Assembly (NCBI GenBank): GCA_028023455.1
Contig: JAQFVV010000023.1
Span: 1,727,501 to 1,791,500 of the forward strand
Source of the DNA: Epiperipatus broadwayi
Lineage: Eukaryota; Onychophora; Udeonychophora; Euonychophora; Peripatidae
Direction: 5' to 3'
Length of the DNA: 64,000 nt
Shown here in pieces: positions 37,363 to 48,798 of this stretch. Made by a program: the position numbers and the translations under genes. Within the stretch, counting starts at the first letter, position 1. Every line of letters starts with the position of its first letter. The notes beneath the pieces were generated by a model that saw only the letters and a program-made list of their open reading frames with translations, did no database searches and was not told the origin of the DNA.

Positions 37363-38196
37363 AATTTTTTTTTATAAAACTATTTTATTTGTCTCACTAT
37401 ATATTTTGATTTAAAAAAAGTTTTGATCAGTCTCAGTTAATACAACAGAAATAAAGCAGACCAATGCTTCTTTCAAATATGTGATAAGTTTAATTAAAAT
37501 AGTTTCAAAACATATATACGTTTCCTCTTAAATATCCATAAACAATTGTCTTTTATCTATGAAAATATAATGAACTTCACCAAAAGTGCACTCAACTTTA
37601 GATCATAAAGAAAAAGGAAATCACTTTGTTGAACAAACATATCTAAAATGTATGCAAAGTTGAATAACCAAATAAATAAATTATAGCAACTTCATTTCAA
37701 ATAACATTAAATAATAATTATCTTGTAACTTACAGAAGCATTTTCAGTTACTTACAGAAGCATTTTCAGTTACTGCCACATGATTGCTATCAGTTATAAA
37801 ATAGATACAATTAACCCCCATAATGCTCTATTTTAAGTAAGCTTTCAAGCTTTTTACATTATATCTTACCTATTGAGCAAATTACTTCCTTTGTTAATAA
37901 AGATAGCCTTATTTATTTGGTTTTTATTATTCTTTTTTTATCAATATTTTAACTTTATCTAAATCAAAATAAATATTGTCAGTGACATTTAATTTCATAA
38001 TCATTAAATACAGAAGTCATTTAAGCATTAATTATGTTATAAATAATGTAAAGCGGGATTCTGAAAAAAGTCTTTTTTGTGTGTGCTTAAAAAGTGGTTG
38101 ATAGGTAAATTGAGTTATAAATATAGATGATCTTGAATTAACCAGAATAGAAACCTTTAATTGAACTTGACTGAATTTAATTTAAAGTAATAGTTA
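37363..38196. other. AT-rich intron sequence
   Basis: No recognisable gene. A small tandem duplication of CTTACAGAAGCATTTTCAGT is seen at about 37731-37772. Confidence 0.5.
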
Positions 38197-38337
38197 CTAT
38201 ATAAAGTTTTTTTTTTTTTATAAAATATAGAAATTTTATTCAGAAATTTGGTTACAATAAATGATAATAGTTAAACATAGGATATATTACATGATAATCA
38301 GGAGAATGAAAGCTCAATATTGATATCTTGTTTAACA

Positions 38338-38816
38338 CTAGCCAAAAGGACTAATATGAAGCATATCAGCAAGGAACAAGTCCGGAATAGTATCTTGTTG
38401 ATATAGATGACCACACTTGCATGTCTCATATAGTTCACCGATAGGTCTAATCCTTTGTCCATGCACTGCATGACCAAGTCGACCCTTCATATTGGAGGTT
38501 ACTTCCATAACAACTCAGGATCTGGGCAATAATCATGCAGAGCAAGGTGAGTTATCACAAAGGGATGCAGGCCATTCAGCCTCAAATTACTCTCCAGGGA
38601 AGGAGATTTCTATTCAGGAGTGAAAGGGATCAGCTTTGGGGGCCAGATCAATAACCTCCATGTAGAGTCATAGATGTAAGAGGGGGCAAATTCTGGTCCC
38701 TTTTCCGAATTTTTTCCATTTTGTTAATATAGAGCTCGAGCGGACGTTCTAGTGCATGATTAAAGGTGAGCCAGCACCGTGTGTACCATAGTGAGAACAG
38801 TACAAATGTTGTTATT
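38338..38816 (-). pseudogene. 3' extension of LINE ORF2 region
   Basis: Downstream of the Cys/His motif the minus strand can be read, with frameshifts, as ALERPLELYINKMEKIRKRD, then LLIWPPKLIPFTPE and SNLRLNGLHPFVITHLALHD, then EVTSNMKGRLGHAVHGQRIR, PIGELYETCKCGHLYQQD and DLFLADMLHISPFG before a stop at 38338-38340. The first piece has a counterpart in the plus-strand copy (around 23840-23910), but the part after about 38640 does not. It might be a further ORF2 domain lost from the other copy, or sequence picked up downstream. I do not recognise it. Confidence 0.5.
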
Positions 38817-39058
38817 CATATCTCCGGGATGGATCCACATAGTATATTGTCAATGAGAGTTGACAGGGCAGGCGTATTGTTATTTAACATGGAGGCTATA
38901 AGGACTCTGTAGGGGTGAAGGGAAACACAGTGGCAGAGGAGGTGAAGACAAGTTTCATCCTCTCTGAGGCATAGTGAGCAAGTGGACTCTATGTTTGAGA
39001 ATCCTCGGTGATGCACCAGAAAGTGTTTAGTAGGCAAGGCATTAATATTTATCTTCAT
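38816..39058 (-). pseudogene. LINE ORF2 C-terminal Cys/His segment
   Basis: In the same frame as the 580-codon RT block and separated from it by one TGA (39089-39091), followed by TGG. The peptide has CSLC, then EDETCLHLLCHC, a C-x2-C..ET..H..C motif common at the C terminus of APE-type LINE polymerases. KININALPTKHFLVHHRGF precedes it and matches KINLEALPTNTFHAKK in the other copy. Confidence 0.82.
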
Positions 39059-39091
39059 CAGGAAATCAAAATATTTGGGTTCAAGGAACCA

Positions 39092-40834
39092 TCACTTAAA
39101 TTTCTTGATTAGCAGATGGTTGTTAAGCCTGAGGATAGTTGATCCTGCAGAAACATCAGGATTAAGGATGTAGTATGCATCCCAGAACTTGATTTTCATT
39201 GAGGACGATTTTATAGGAAGCATAGTATGTTTGGAGATAAGACATGCGAGGGCTGCCAGCCAGTCAGTACCAATAGGGGGTGGCTTATCTGTGGGAGTGA
39301 CCTCTCTGGAATGTGAGTAGTTAGGATACTGCAGACATATTCTGCAGAAAGAATTGTAGGAATGTTGAAATATAAAAGTATCTATGGAATGTAGGGATAA
39401 TCCATTGAGTTTTGTGTGTTTCTGTAGATTTCTCAAGCTTATGGTTGCACTTTTCCCCCCTCTAATCAGATCAGTGCACATCTTGTGTATTTTCCTAATG
39501 AAGACTTTGGTAAAATTGACTACTGAGGTGAAATAGGATATTCTAGGGAATATTAGTATGTTGATGAGGGAGGACTTGGCGAACATGGACATGTAAACTT
39601 TGGATAGAGAGGATGTGATTCTCTGTGTGGATTGAAGTAGCTTTCCTTGGATAGATCTCCTCATGGCAGACATGGATTCAAATATAGGGAAGCCCAAGAA
39701 GTTCTGAGGCTTTGCTGCAAATGGTCCTGGAATGGTCTTACCTGAAGATATATACCAGGCAGATGACTTGGCCATATTAAATTGGAGGCTGGATTGATCA
39801 GAGAATTTTTTAAGTATTGATAAGAGTCTTGGAATTAATTTTTTTGATGGAAGGAAAATGGCCAAGTCATCCATATAGGTGATGTGATGAATTGATGTAT
39901 TTAAAATTGGGATATGAATGCCAGGAAGAGATCTCTCAATTTGAAGAAGCAGAGGGTTGAGGTAAGTAATGAAAAACAGGGCACTCAGAGGAGAGCCTTG
40001 TGGAATGGAGGATGTGGTGTAGAATGGGGGAGAAAGCTTCCCATTAAGTGAGATGCTCAATTCACGATTGTAGAGGAGGTTTCTAATAATATTTATGATT
40101 CCAGTAGAAATGTCATGCTCACCAAGTATGTTTAAAAGGGTATTGAGTTGAATAGAATCAAAGGCAGCTGCAATGTCGAGCTGCACAACCACCGGTCTAG
40201 ATTGCCTGGGGGATCTGATGTGGTCAGTAATGATTTTAAAAAGATTGATAGCATTTGTGGTTGAGCTGCCCTTTTTTGCAAATTGATATTGTGAAATAAG
40301 GGGAAGAATCTTGTTTTGAATTTTGTCCTTGATGATAGATTCAATGACCTTGACCATCAGTGGAGTCATAGAGATGGGATGCAGATTCTCCAGTGGGGAA
40401 GGAATTATGTTGTGCTTTAGAAATGGCACTATTGCTATGGGATAAAGACCACTGATTTCATGGAACCCGGAAGAAAGGTGATTGACCAAGTTGTACATGA
40501 TTGGAACCGAGAATTTAGACAGGTGTAGCAGAAGGAAATGGGGAATTGCATGGAGCCCCGGATGGGTCCTTTCAGGCATCGAGGTTAACTTAGTCAGAAC
40601 ATCTCCCTCTGAGATGCCATGGTCAGAGGGGGAAGAATCCCAAATTGAGTCCTGTTTAGAGTCAGGTGCATGAGTGGAAAACTTTTCCCTGAAGAACAAA
40701 AAAATTTTTAGAAGCATGTTAGATCTTGAGTAAAGGTTATTTCCAACTGTAATAGATGAAGGAGTGGGTTTCTTGTCTCTATGGCCCAGAGCCCACCTAA
40801 TGTAGCCCCTGGACCAATTGTGGGGCTGGTTCAA
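39092..40834 (-). pseudogene. LINE ORF2 reverse transcriptase block (580 codons open)
   Basis: This is the longest open frame of the window. RT motifs are in order: PIAIVPFLKH and LHPISMTPLMVKVIESIIKD (residues about 131-170), FAKKGSSTTNAI (185-196), LDIAAAFDSI with the first catalytic Asp (219-228), SIPQGSPLSALFF (276-288), and ITYMDDLAIFL with the YMDD active site (318-328). All catalytic aspartates are intact. Upstream, the N-terminal endonuclease is in another frame, so at least one frameshift near 41100 breaks the protein. The first Met is arbitrary. It copies LINE RNA into DNA at the nicked target in active relatives. Confidence 0.93.
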
Positions 40835-40879
40835 GAAAATTTTTGACTTTTTGATAGATACTCTGCCAAAATCAACTGT

Positions 40880-41092
40880 TTATTGCAAAATCAACTGTTT
40901 ATTTTTGTATTGGGATTTCAGGTTGATGATGGATTCCATAGGAATTGTATCAAGAGGAAGATTTTTAAGGGTGTTATTGAGTGAGTCAAGTTCCATCAGA
41001 AGTGAAGATGGCCCTTTATTATGTAATGTATAGTTTGAGATTAACGACATTAAAATATGGATGAAGGCAAACCAGGCATTGACCGGTGGCAA
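40880..41092 (-). pseudogene. LINE ORF2 linker between endonuclease and RT
   Basis: Seventy codons in the RT frame, upstream of the RT block. It matches the plus-strand copy in the same place, from its IDAWFFFFMNIISS segment (about 21566-21607) to LKRQYKKSQL (about 21731-21760). A short tandem duplication of AAAATCAACTGTTTATT at 40869-40902 disrupts its join to the RT block. Confidence 0.75.
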
Positions 41093-41129
41093 AGACAGGA
41101 TATGAATTTTGTGAAAATATATGTATGCC

Positions 41130-41843
41130 TCAGATGATGGCTTCAGGTGATGTGGACTTGAGAAGGATTCTCATGGTTGTGCTCAGACCTGGAATATTGG
41201 ATGACTCAAGATTTAGAGATAGTTTAATGGATAATGCCAAGTGGTCAGAAAAGGCTATAGGTTGGAGTGAGGGGTCGATTAGGAAGTGTAGATCAGGAGT
41301 ATAGTAGAAAAGGTCTATGAGAGAGGTATACCTTCTTGTATAGAAGGAAAAGGCATTCAGAGAGAAGCCCTCTCCACTCATGAATCTGGTATTAAGATGA
41401 TGTATATATTTGGCTGTAAATTCCTGGTAGGAGGTGTTAAAGTCCCCGAGGAAAATCATTGGATAAGGGTTGGAAGCAATTGTGATGTTAATCTGTTGGA
41501 TTAACTGTTGAATTAGTAATTCATTTTGGTAGAGGTACATATAAATTATATTAAGGTGGCAATAATTATATGTGGGTTTGTATAGTTAATTTTAAAAAGA
41601 TTCAAATGGGCTACTATTGGAGATTAAGATTGCCACTCCAGCAGCAGATGAAGGAGAAACTGAGTGATGAACATATCCCAGATTGCCTAGGACAGGATTT
41701 TGGGGGTTTGAAAATTGGTGCAATTTGGTCTCAGAGAGACATACTATATGTGGTGAGTATTGCTTAAACCATTTGGCCTATGTGTCCAATCTATTCAGGG
41801 AATTCAGCCCTCTTATATTAAGTCCCACTATATTGAGCCTCAT
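41130..41843 (-). pseudogene. LINE ORF2 APE-type endonuclease domain
   Basis: From an ATG at 41843 the frame reads MRLNIVGLNIRGLNSLNRLD, then HIVCLSETKLHQ, then SSAAGVAILISNSSP, MIFLGDFNTSYQEF and IAFSDHLALSI. These are the NIRGLN, ETK, GDFN and SDH signatures of AP-endonuclease-like LINE nucleases that nick the target DNA. Three stops (about 41776-41779, 41583-41591) interrupt it; 41540-41130 is open for 136 codons. The last residues SPEAII precede a TGA. Confidence 0.85.
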
Positions 41844-42943
41844 GAGGCATTATTTTAACAGATAAATATTGTGTATTTATTGGGCAATTGGTGATAATTT
41901 GGAAATGATTAAATGAGTTTTGAATGTGTGATCATGCACTCAGCAACTATTGGTTCTGCCAAGAGGACATATCCCAGCTTTTGCTTTTGGTGTTCTGGAT
42001 CGCAAGCCATCCATGTAAGAAACTCCAGCACTAGCTTCTTGCGGATCCACTATCTGTCCAAAGGCTCCCTTCCCAGACTTTTTGTAATTCAGGCCTTCAA
42101 CAGTCTGGTTCAACATTCGATGTCCTGGAGGTCTTAGGTAGCTTTAATTTAATGTCCTTATCTGGAACAGGGGTCTGGCAGTTTGCTTGTATCTTTATTG
42201 GGTAATTCACAATTTCTTGTTTGACTATCTGCCTTAGGAACAGGTTTGTGTTTTTCCCACATTGCTGGGGGATAAGATATTCGGAGTCTGAGGAGTCCAT
42301 GCTTTTGTTTTTTATTTTTTTAGAGTATAAGATTTGGAATCCATATTTTGTTCATTTGCCTTTTTTTGTTGGGCAGAGGCAGAGGGGAAGTCTCCTCCAT
42401 GACCGAACATGCTGACTCAAAAGTCTCATCCAAAGCACATATGGAGAGTGCGGGTGAAGGCAAAGAGTCAGGGCCAACCTTAGACGACAAAGAACTGGGG
42501 GATAAGACATTCGGAGTCTGAGGAATCCATGCTTTTGTTATTTATTTTTTTCAAGTATAATTTGTTCACTGAAGTTTGGAATCCATATTTTGTTCATTTG
42601 CCTTTTTTTTGTTGGGTAGAGGCAGAGGGGAAGTCTCCTCCATGACCGAATATGCTGACTCAAAAGACTCATCCAAAGCACATATGGAGAGTGTGGGTGA
42701 AGGCAAAGAGTCAGGGCCGACCTTATCAACAGGAGACGACAAAGAACATGTGAAGTTTTCTACCGTCTCCGATGCTGAAAGGACCACTGGAGATGTTAGA
42801 GAACAAGTGGAGATTTCCATTGGTTCAGATGCTACAAAGTCAGGCCTGGACATGGGAGTCTCCACAGTCTGCATCACTGGACCAGAGTTACAGAGGTGAG
42901 TTTTGCTTTTAATTCTTTTGCAATTGTGGCAAATTCTGGCTGG
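41844..42943 (-). pseudogene. LINE ORF1 C-terminal part and ORF1-ORF2 spacer, with tandem duplication
   Basis: Following the knuckle, PARICHNCKRIKSKTHLC gives a second Cys-rich piece, then a low-complexity acidic tail (ASETVENFTCSLSSPV, ESAYSVMEETSPLPLPNKK). About 230 bp are duplicated in tandem here: 42265-42494 matches 42495-42750, with short indels. The duplication lies in the tail of ORF1 and probably changed its length. The start of ORF2 is immediately beyond. Confidence 0.7.
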
Positions 42944-43681
42944 TTAGTCCCTCACTAAGTGACCTCTCTGGTGGCGGAAGAAACACTGTGGAGGAATGCC
43001 ACAGAAGGTAATGACAATAGGGGAAGTGTCTGCATAGTAGAGGGTGGAAATGTCATTGGGGTTTGATTCCCTATTCAGGGAAAGATCAAAGAAGACAGTA
43101 TTCAAATAAACTGGAAGGTCTATGCCCTTAATCAGTTGATATCTAAAGTTTGATACTTTGCCATAGGGCCGTAGTATTTGCTGCAAATCACTCTCCCTGA
43201 ATTTAAGGTAACAATTCCTTATTTTGCCTGACAAGATTGTAGGATGATTCATATTAATATTACAAATGATTTTCCTATCAAGATACTTGAAGGATTTTTG
43301 GAAGATTAATTTCTGAGTGGGATTGTTGAACTCGATTACCAAGTATCAATTATTGGGATGTTGTAGAATTTTATGAATCAGATTCCATAATTTTTTCTTT
43401 GTTATCTCATAATATAATTCATTAATTGGGAATTTAAATAGATCACAAGAAGTGTTGGTGACAGCTAAGATTGCAATATTTTCACTGTGGAAATTAAGAA
43501 ATGATTTATGTAATTGGGGAGGAATAATATTGAATCTGTTTACTATTAAGTCAATTTCTTTTTGCTCTAGATTTAGATTGAGTGTGTTGGGATTGCTACA
43601 AATATCAGTTAAGTTCTCCTCAATCTTTTCATCAAATAAATTGAATAAATCTTTGTGATTTTTTGAAGCTTCCCATGCCAT
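42944..43681 (-). pseudogene. LINE ORF1 Gag-like domain with damaged zinc knuckle
   Basis: Two open blocks in one frame (43681-43346 and 43342-42944), separated by one TGA where a tryptophan is expected. Order: KKLWNLIHKILQHPNN, then FNNPTQKLIFQKSF, then DLQQILRPYGKVSNFRYQ, TVFFDLSL, SPIVITFCGIPPQCFF and HQRGHLVRD. The ILRPYGKV..R and Y-x-G-x-P-x-x-C knuckle arrangement is that of ZCCHC3-like Gag proteins of LINEs, which bind their RNA. The knuckle should read C-x2-C-x4-H-x4-C, but its second Cys is Arg and its last Cys is a TAA stop. Confidence 0.82.
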
Positions 43682-43748
43682 AACGTTAGGCTCACTAAGG
43701 CCTGCCTGTGTAATGTTAGCATAGGAGGGTTTGCTATTAATTAATATC

Positions 43749-44102
43749 TTAGGTTGATTTTGGGAAGGGGAGGCATTTAGACTTTATGTTAGTTTTGCTA
43801 TTTTTATCAATTTTTTTGTTAATATTTTGAGAAACTTTTGACTTATTAGAAAAATTAAAAGAAAATTTACCATTGCTATTTTCCAAGCTTGGGAAATCTG
43901 AATTTTTAACTATCTCACTGGAGGCTTCATTTTGAAGATTACTGGTTTGAAATTTGGGCTGTGGATCCTCTGTGGTGAACTTTTGAGAACAGGTAATTTT
44001 TTTATTGACAGTAGCATCTCTGGATGGAGTGGTAAGCTGCAAATAACAAAAACATGTGTTATTTTGCATTTCCAAGATGGCTTTTTCTTCAGCTTGTTCC
44101 AT
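43749..44102 (-). pseudogene. LINE ORF1 N-terminal region
   Basis: A 117-codon frame starting MEQAEEKAILEMQNN, rich in Ser, Asn and Lys, with SDFPSLENSNGKFSFNFSNK. It is one base out of frame with the downstream Gag-like block. SKPSYANITQAGLSEP, read in the next frame, links the two. The true ORF1 start is uncertain; an overlapping ATG at 44155 in another frame is an alternative. About 190 bp of 5' untranslated sequence would remain to the element end. Confidence 0.65.
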
Positions 44103-44306
44103 TGAAGATTCTGAAAACAGCTATCAGCTTCCTCAGAATCAAGCAACTTATCCACTCTTAATTAAGTAGAAAGGTAAGAAGTTCAAATATCAAAGAAAAT
44201 GGTTTTCACAAGAAAAGACCCAGAAAAACACAGAAAAAACTAACTTTCTATAAGAGCCTAGGAATCAATGGTCAACTCTAAGCTATAGAGGGCGCTATAT
44301 AAAGTT

Positions 44307-45154
44307 ATCTCTATCACATCACATAGCCTAAGTTTAAAGATTCAGCATATGTATTGTGCTTTTTAAATTAAAGTCTGAGTATTGATCATGAATGTAAAAT
44401 AAAGTAATTACTATACATAGTTATATTTTTCTGCTGATTTTTTTTTTAAGAAGTCGTTTCAAGATCAGTAAGCAATTTGAATTTTATTGTTTTGTTTAAT
44501 AAAGATGTGTAATCTTATTAACATTAAATATAGTTGAAACAATAGTGGGGTCATTTCACTTTTATTTTCTTATTTGCTTTAAGAAAACCTTTAAAATAAT
44601 ATACTATTACTAATAAATGTATCACTTTTTAAATTATATATAAAAATGAGAAGCATTATATTATTAGGATAATTTTAAAATAATCTTTAAGAATAAAGTG
44701 AATTGTTAATTCAAATACAGGTATTATTATCTCTAGAAGCTATCTTTCCAAAGTCAGTATTCTAACCTTTATGCTAATGGAAACAATGATATCAGTCTAC
44801 TGTTTTTAAATGCATTTTATTTAATCTATATCTCTTGATTGCAATTTCCAACTCTGTCACTTCTGATGCTTAAATTTTTTATAAATTCCTGGGAAGTAAA
44901 CGATTTGATTACTTTTTGCTCTGCATAGTTTGATGCAGCAGTAAAATGACAAAATTTGGAGCTCTAAGTACATCCTGTGCTCAAACTTCTTATAAACTCT
45001 AAATAATAAACCATTTAATTGTTGTTTTTTTTAATCTCTCATTTAATTTCTTTTAATGATTGATATGTGTTTGCTGTTGTTTTTTTATGTATATATTAGT
45101 ATTACTGCATAATTTCAATTAGAAAAAAAATCATATAGTATTTCATTTGTTTAG
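44307..45154. other. Intron sequence before the second SLC17 exon
   Basis: AT-rich. It contains a diverged piece of the repeat seen at 32690-32960 (GCATAGTTTGATGCAGCAGT at about 44924-44943). A T/A-rich stretch leads to the TTTGTTTAG acceptor. Confidence 0.5.
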
Positions 45155-45287
45155 ACTGGACTTTTAGCTGCTGTTCCATATTTTGTGATGGCAATAATGG
45201 TCCAAGTTGCAGGCCAATTAGCTGATTATATTCGGCAGCAAGGTCACTTAACAACTACTCAAGTCCGTAAACTTTTTAATTGCTCAG
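45155..45287 (+). CDS. SLC17-family transporter, next internal exon
   Basis: 133 bp between an AG acceptor (45153-45154) and the donor GTAAGC (45288). It starts in phase 0 and ends in phase 1. The peptide is [20 protein letters not shown] then [20 protein letters not shown] then FNCS, plus the first base of a Gly codon. This continues the preceding exon exactly as in SLC17 proteins, covering a transmembrane helix, the G-x-x-AD turn and the TT-x-VRK-x-x-NC(S/G)G cytoplasmic motif. The exon edge at ..NCxG is where these proteins commonly have one. VGLUT and invertebrate sialin-like proteins both carry this pattern, so the subfamily stays open. The following exon was not found in the remaining 18.7 kb, so the next intron is at least that long or the exon escaped me. 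Confidence 0.92.
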
Positions 45288-48192
45288 GTAAGCTATATTT
45301 ATTTATTTAGAAGTATCTAAAATTTTTAAAATGTTAATACATTTTAGTAACCAAAACATTAATTAATATTATTCTGCATTCCAAATTTTAAAGACATGAA
45401 TATAGGTGTTTCAGAGTGCAGAATTTTGCACAAAAAATTTTATTTGAAAGTATAATAAAGCAAATTTAAAATGTTATTAAAACTTAAATAACAAACATAG
45501 TTTAAAGATGTTTGGAATGATTTTTAAGAATATGATATGATCATAAAATCATTTAGTATATTCTTCATTTTTCTAAATGTGTTACTAAACATAAGAAGAG
45601 AATGAACAGTAGCAGGCTTCCTAGAAAAATATCTTATAGTGAACTTGAATATGTTTGTATGGGAAAAACAGATTCTGTTTATATTAATAAAAATTATTTT
45701 GAAGACACATTGCTTTCATTGGCAGAAAAGATTTAAGAATTGAATATAATGAAATTTGGGAAGAATATTAAGTTTTTCAAAAAAAAAAACAGTATGATAT
45801 AGAAGAAGATTAAAGGTCAGCATTACAAGCGGTCAAACAAACAGATTATAGGGTTGGTATGTAAGAAGTTAGATACATTTTTATTTCATAAATTGATTTG
45901 TATAATCATTGTAAAAAGTATCTAAGTTTTTTTTTAATATTATTTTTTAAAATTAATATGGCCATTGATTTAAAAGTGTTTGCTAATGATGGTGAAGTGC
46001 ATAGGAAAAAGTAAGGTTATTTACCTTTTAATTTGAAATAGTTATATTTATACATGTTATGACTAGACTATTCTATTGTTTGCTTTTGTTAACATTGAAA
46101 ATCATCATAATATGTGAGATAAATATTATTACCTTTTATAAAATTATTGTCACTCCATAGAAGATAGTAGTGCAATATGTTTACAAATTTATACCTAGTA
46201 TGCAACAAAATAAATAAATGCCTATATTTGATTGTGTCAATCATTGCCTCTTTAAGCTTGCTTTTAAATCTTTACAACTTAATCTACTAGATATAGTTTT
46301 AGAAGTATGTGTAGTCTTATAGTTATACAGTGTTTGTGTAAAATCAGTAACACTAAGTCTTGTGTCCATTGAAGCATGATTTTAAAACTAATTGATCTTC
46401 TATCTTAATAGTTCATGCAATAATGGATTCATTTGTTTATTGGAAAAAAAGTAAAGCTCTCATTAATATGGCATGCCAAAATTGTACATAAGAAATAATT
46501 AAAGTATACTATAATATATTTATATTTGTTTTTTAATTTAACAAAATAAATATTGAAGGTTGTATGCAATAATAAATCCTAATCATACTACATACAATTG
46601 TAGTTTTTATTTTTGCAGTTATTGCATCATTATTCATCTTAACAACCTCAATTAATTTGAGGACTATTACTTATATTAAAAATATCTAATATTTATTTAT
46701 TGACCAGTATTGGATAATTATCTAGACTGATTATGCACTGTCAACCTGAATGAAAAGTCCTATGCCTGTGGGTGTTTCGGAAAAATTGTGAAATTTATTT
46801 ATTCCAGCTGAATCCCAGATCATTAAAAATTGTGCTAATTATTATTGCACAAGGCCCATTAAATAATTAGATGGTTAATTGTTGTAGCGGTCATGTGTCA
46901 TAGAGTCACAGAATTGACAATTAAATTCTCATATAGGATTATTTGCCTCTTGAATCTGTAACAATTTTTATATTAAAGTGCATCTTTTTAAGGATTATGA
47001 CTACTATTGCAAAAGAAATGGATTTTAAAATGATGAGATGAATGATCAAAGTAATGTTCTGTTGAGAATAATGATAATGATATAGTCTAATGAAGATAGT
47101 TCCACTTAGGTGATAAAAAGATTTGAGGTTATAAATCCATAATGCAAGAGACGTTAGTTATAAATATGATTAAAGTCATATCTGTATCAAATATTTGAGA
47201 AGCTACTAAATCTATGCTGAGTTTTAAAAACTTCATTCTATAATAAAGTACATGCAATAAATGTAGCAATATATATATAAACCATTATACAATTACAAAT
47301 ATCCAGTAACGCCCTCTGTTTAAAAGTATATATCTCAATAATAGCGAACTTCAAAATGATAATTATTTCAGTTAGTGTTAACAGTAACTTTCTTTTCATA
47401 TATATATAAAAGTATAATACCCGTTATAAAAAATATTATATATATATATTGTGCTAAAGATCTAGTAGGTCCATATATTATGTAAACATATTGATAGCAA
47501 AGAAATTTGTAATCATAAAAATAATTTTGCATATATATATTATGCCTATTGAAATTTGAAATAAATTTCAATATGTGATGTAATGTCAATTGTAAAACAA
47601 TTTTTTTTTTTGGGAGGGGGGGTGATTTTTATAGTGAATATATTAATCTGGACCGCATTGGACTATGTTGCTATGACACTTCATAGTATTAGAGGAAAAA
47701 ATGTTTGTTATTAATTGAAGTTCGTAAAAATTGTGTAAATAATAAAATTATTGTTTTCCTTGATTATGTATTTTTCATTACTGTATTCACAGTAGTAGGT
47801 TACAAATAATATACTTAAATATTTAATGTCTCCAGTATGTCTGTTGTTTTATTTGTATAATATTATATTTGAAAGATATGTGTAAAAAGTTTATTTATAT
47901 TGTAGTATGAAAGAATGTAGTCTTAATTGTTTAATTTATATTGCAATGAAAGAATCTTATATGTATTTTAAAAACATAAATGTTTGTTATATAATAATTA
48001 TATTTTTTTATGTTATTGTGTAATGAGATTTTTATTTATGGGATACTAGCTAGAATTGACCAAAGAGCTAATACAGGGCATTGCTATAGTTTCTTTTAAA
48101 TCAATGGAAAAAGTTATAAATAGAACTAAGTAGATTAAACAATCTCTCTATCTTTGCTTCAATAGAAGTGAATCTAAGTTCCTTCATATGAT
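45288..48192. other. Intron, AT-rich, no feature recognised
   Basis: No exon of the expected following SLC17 sequence was seen. Short (TA)n tracts occur at 47264-47278, 47397-47408 and 47437-47448. A G run is at 47613-47622. Confidence 0.5.
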
Positions 48193-48798
48193 TTTTTTAT
48201 TTATTTGTTTTTAAAAGTATATGATTATTAAATAGATAGAATGATTGGGTGAAAGCAATAGTTCATCCATTAACTGGGCAGGTTTATCAGTAATTTGTAT
48301 GAGATGACAATATATTGAAAGTATAAAAATTAATTCTTAGCATTTTCAAAAACTATTGGAATGTTGCTTTGCTTTAAAACAGATATTACCTATTTGCCAA
48401 TGATGAGATATAAATGCTAGCAACAGAAAAATATACACAAAGATTATGATCATTTGCTGATATAATTTTGTGATCTTGATGGATTATTTATACAATTTTT
48501 TATTTATTTGTTTTTAAAAGTATATGATTATTAAATAGATAGAATGATTGGGTGAAAGCAATAGTTCATCCATTAACTGGGCAGGTTTATCAGGAATTTG
48601 TATGAGATGACAATATATTGAAAGTATAAAAATTAATTCTTAGCATTTTCAAAAACTATTGGAATGTTGCTTTGCTTTAAAACAGATATTACCTATTTGC
48701 CAATGATGAGATATAAATGCTAGCAACAGAAAAATATACACAAAGATTATGATCATTTGCTGATATAATTTTGTGATCTTGATGGATTATTTATACAC
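48193..48798 (+). repeat. Near-identical 303-bp tandem duplication
   Basis: Copies 48193-48495 and 48496-48797 run from TTTTTTATTTATTTG through GAATGATTGGGTGAAAGC and TGCTAGCAACAGAAAAATAT to GATGGATTATTTATACA. I see a single difference (TATCAGTAATTT against TATCAGGAATTT). This is a very recent duplication, an allelic difference merged by assembly, or a copy-number variant. Confidence 0.95.

Larger units (their letters stand above)
38197..44306 (-). mobile_element. Near full-length LINE with poly(A) tail and 12-bp TSD
   Basis: CTATATAAAGTT flanks both sides (38197-38208 and 44295-44306), a perfect 12-bp target duplication. The element of about 6.1 kb lies on the minus strand. At its 3' end an AATAAAATTTCTATATTTTA segment leads into a run of about 11-14 A (plus-strand T run at 38207-38219). 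It has two gene regions: ORF1 (Gag-like, zinc knuckle) and ORF2 (APE-type endonuclease plus reverse transcriptase plus Cys/His tail). The clade is not certain; features of APE endonuclease, two ORFs and poly(A) tail exclude R2-type LINEs. It carries stops and frameshifts, so it is dead but far less decayed than the related plus-strand copy at 18.9-24 kb. Confidence 0.92.

Noticed and set aside
40482-42899. Plus-strand open frames opposite the LINE
   Set aside because: They are antisense shadows of LINE ORF1/ORF2 on the minus strand, without motifs or splice context.
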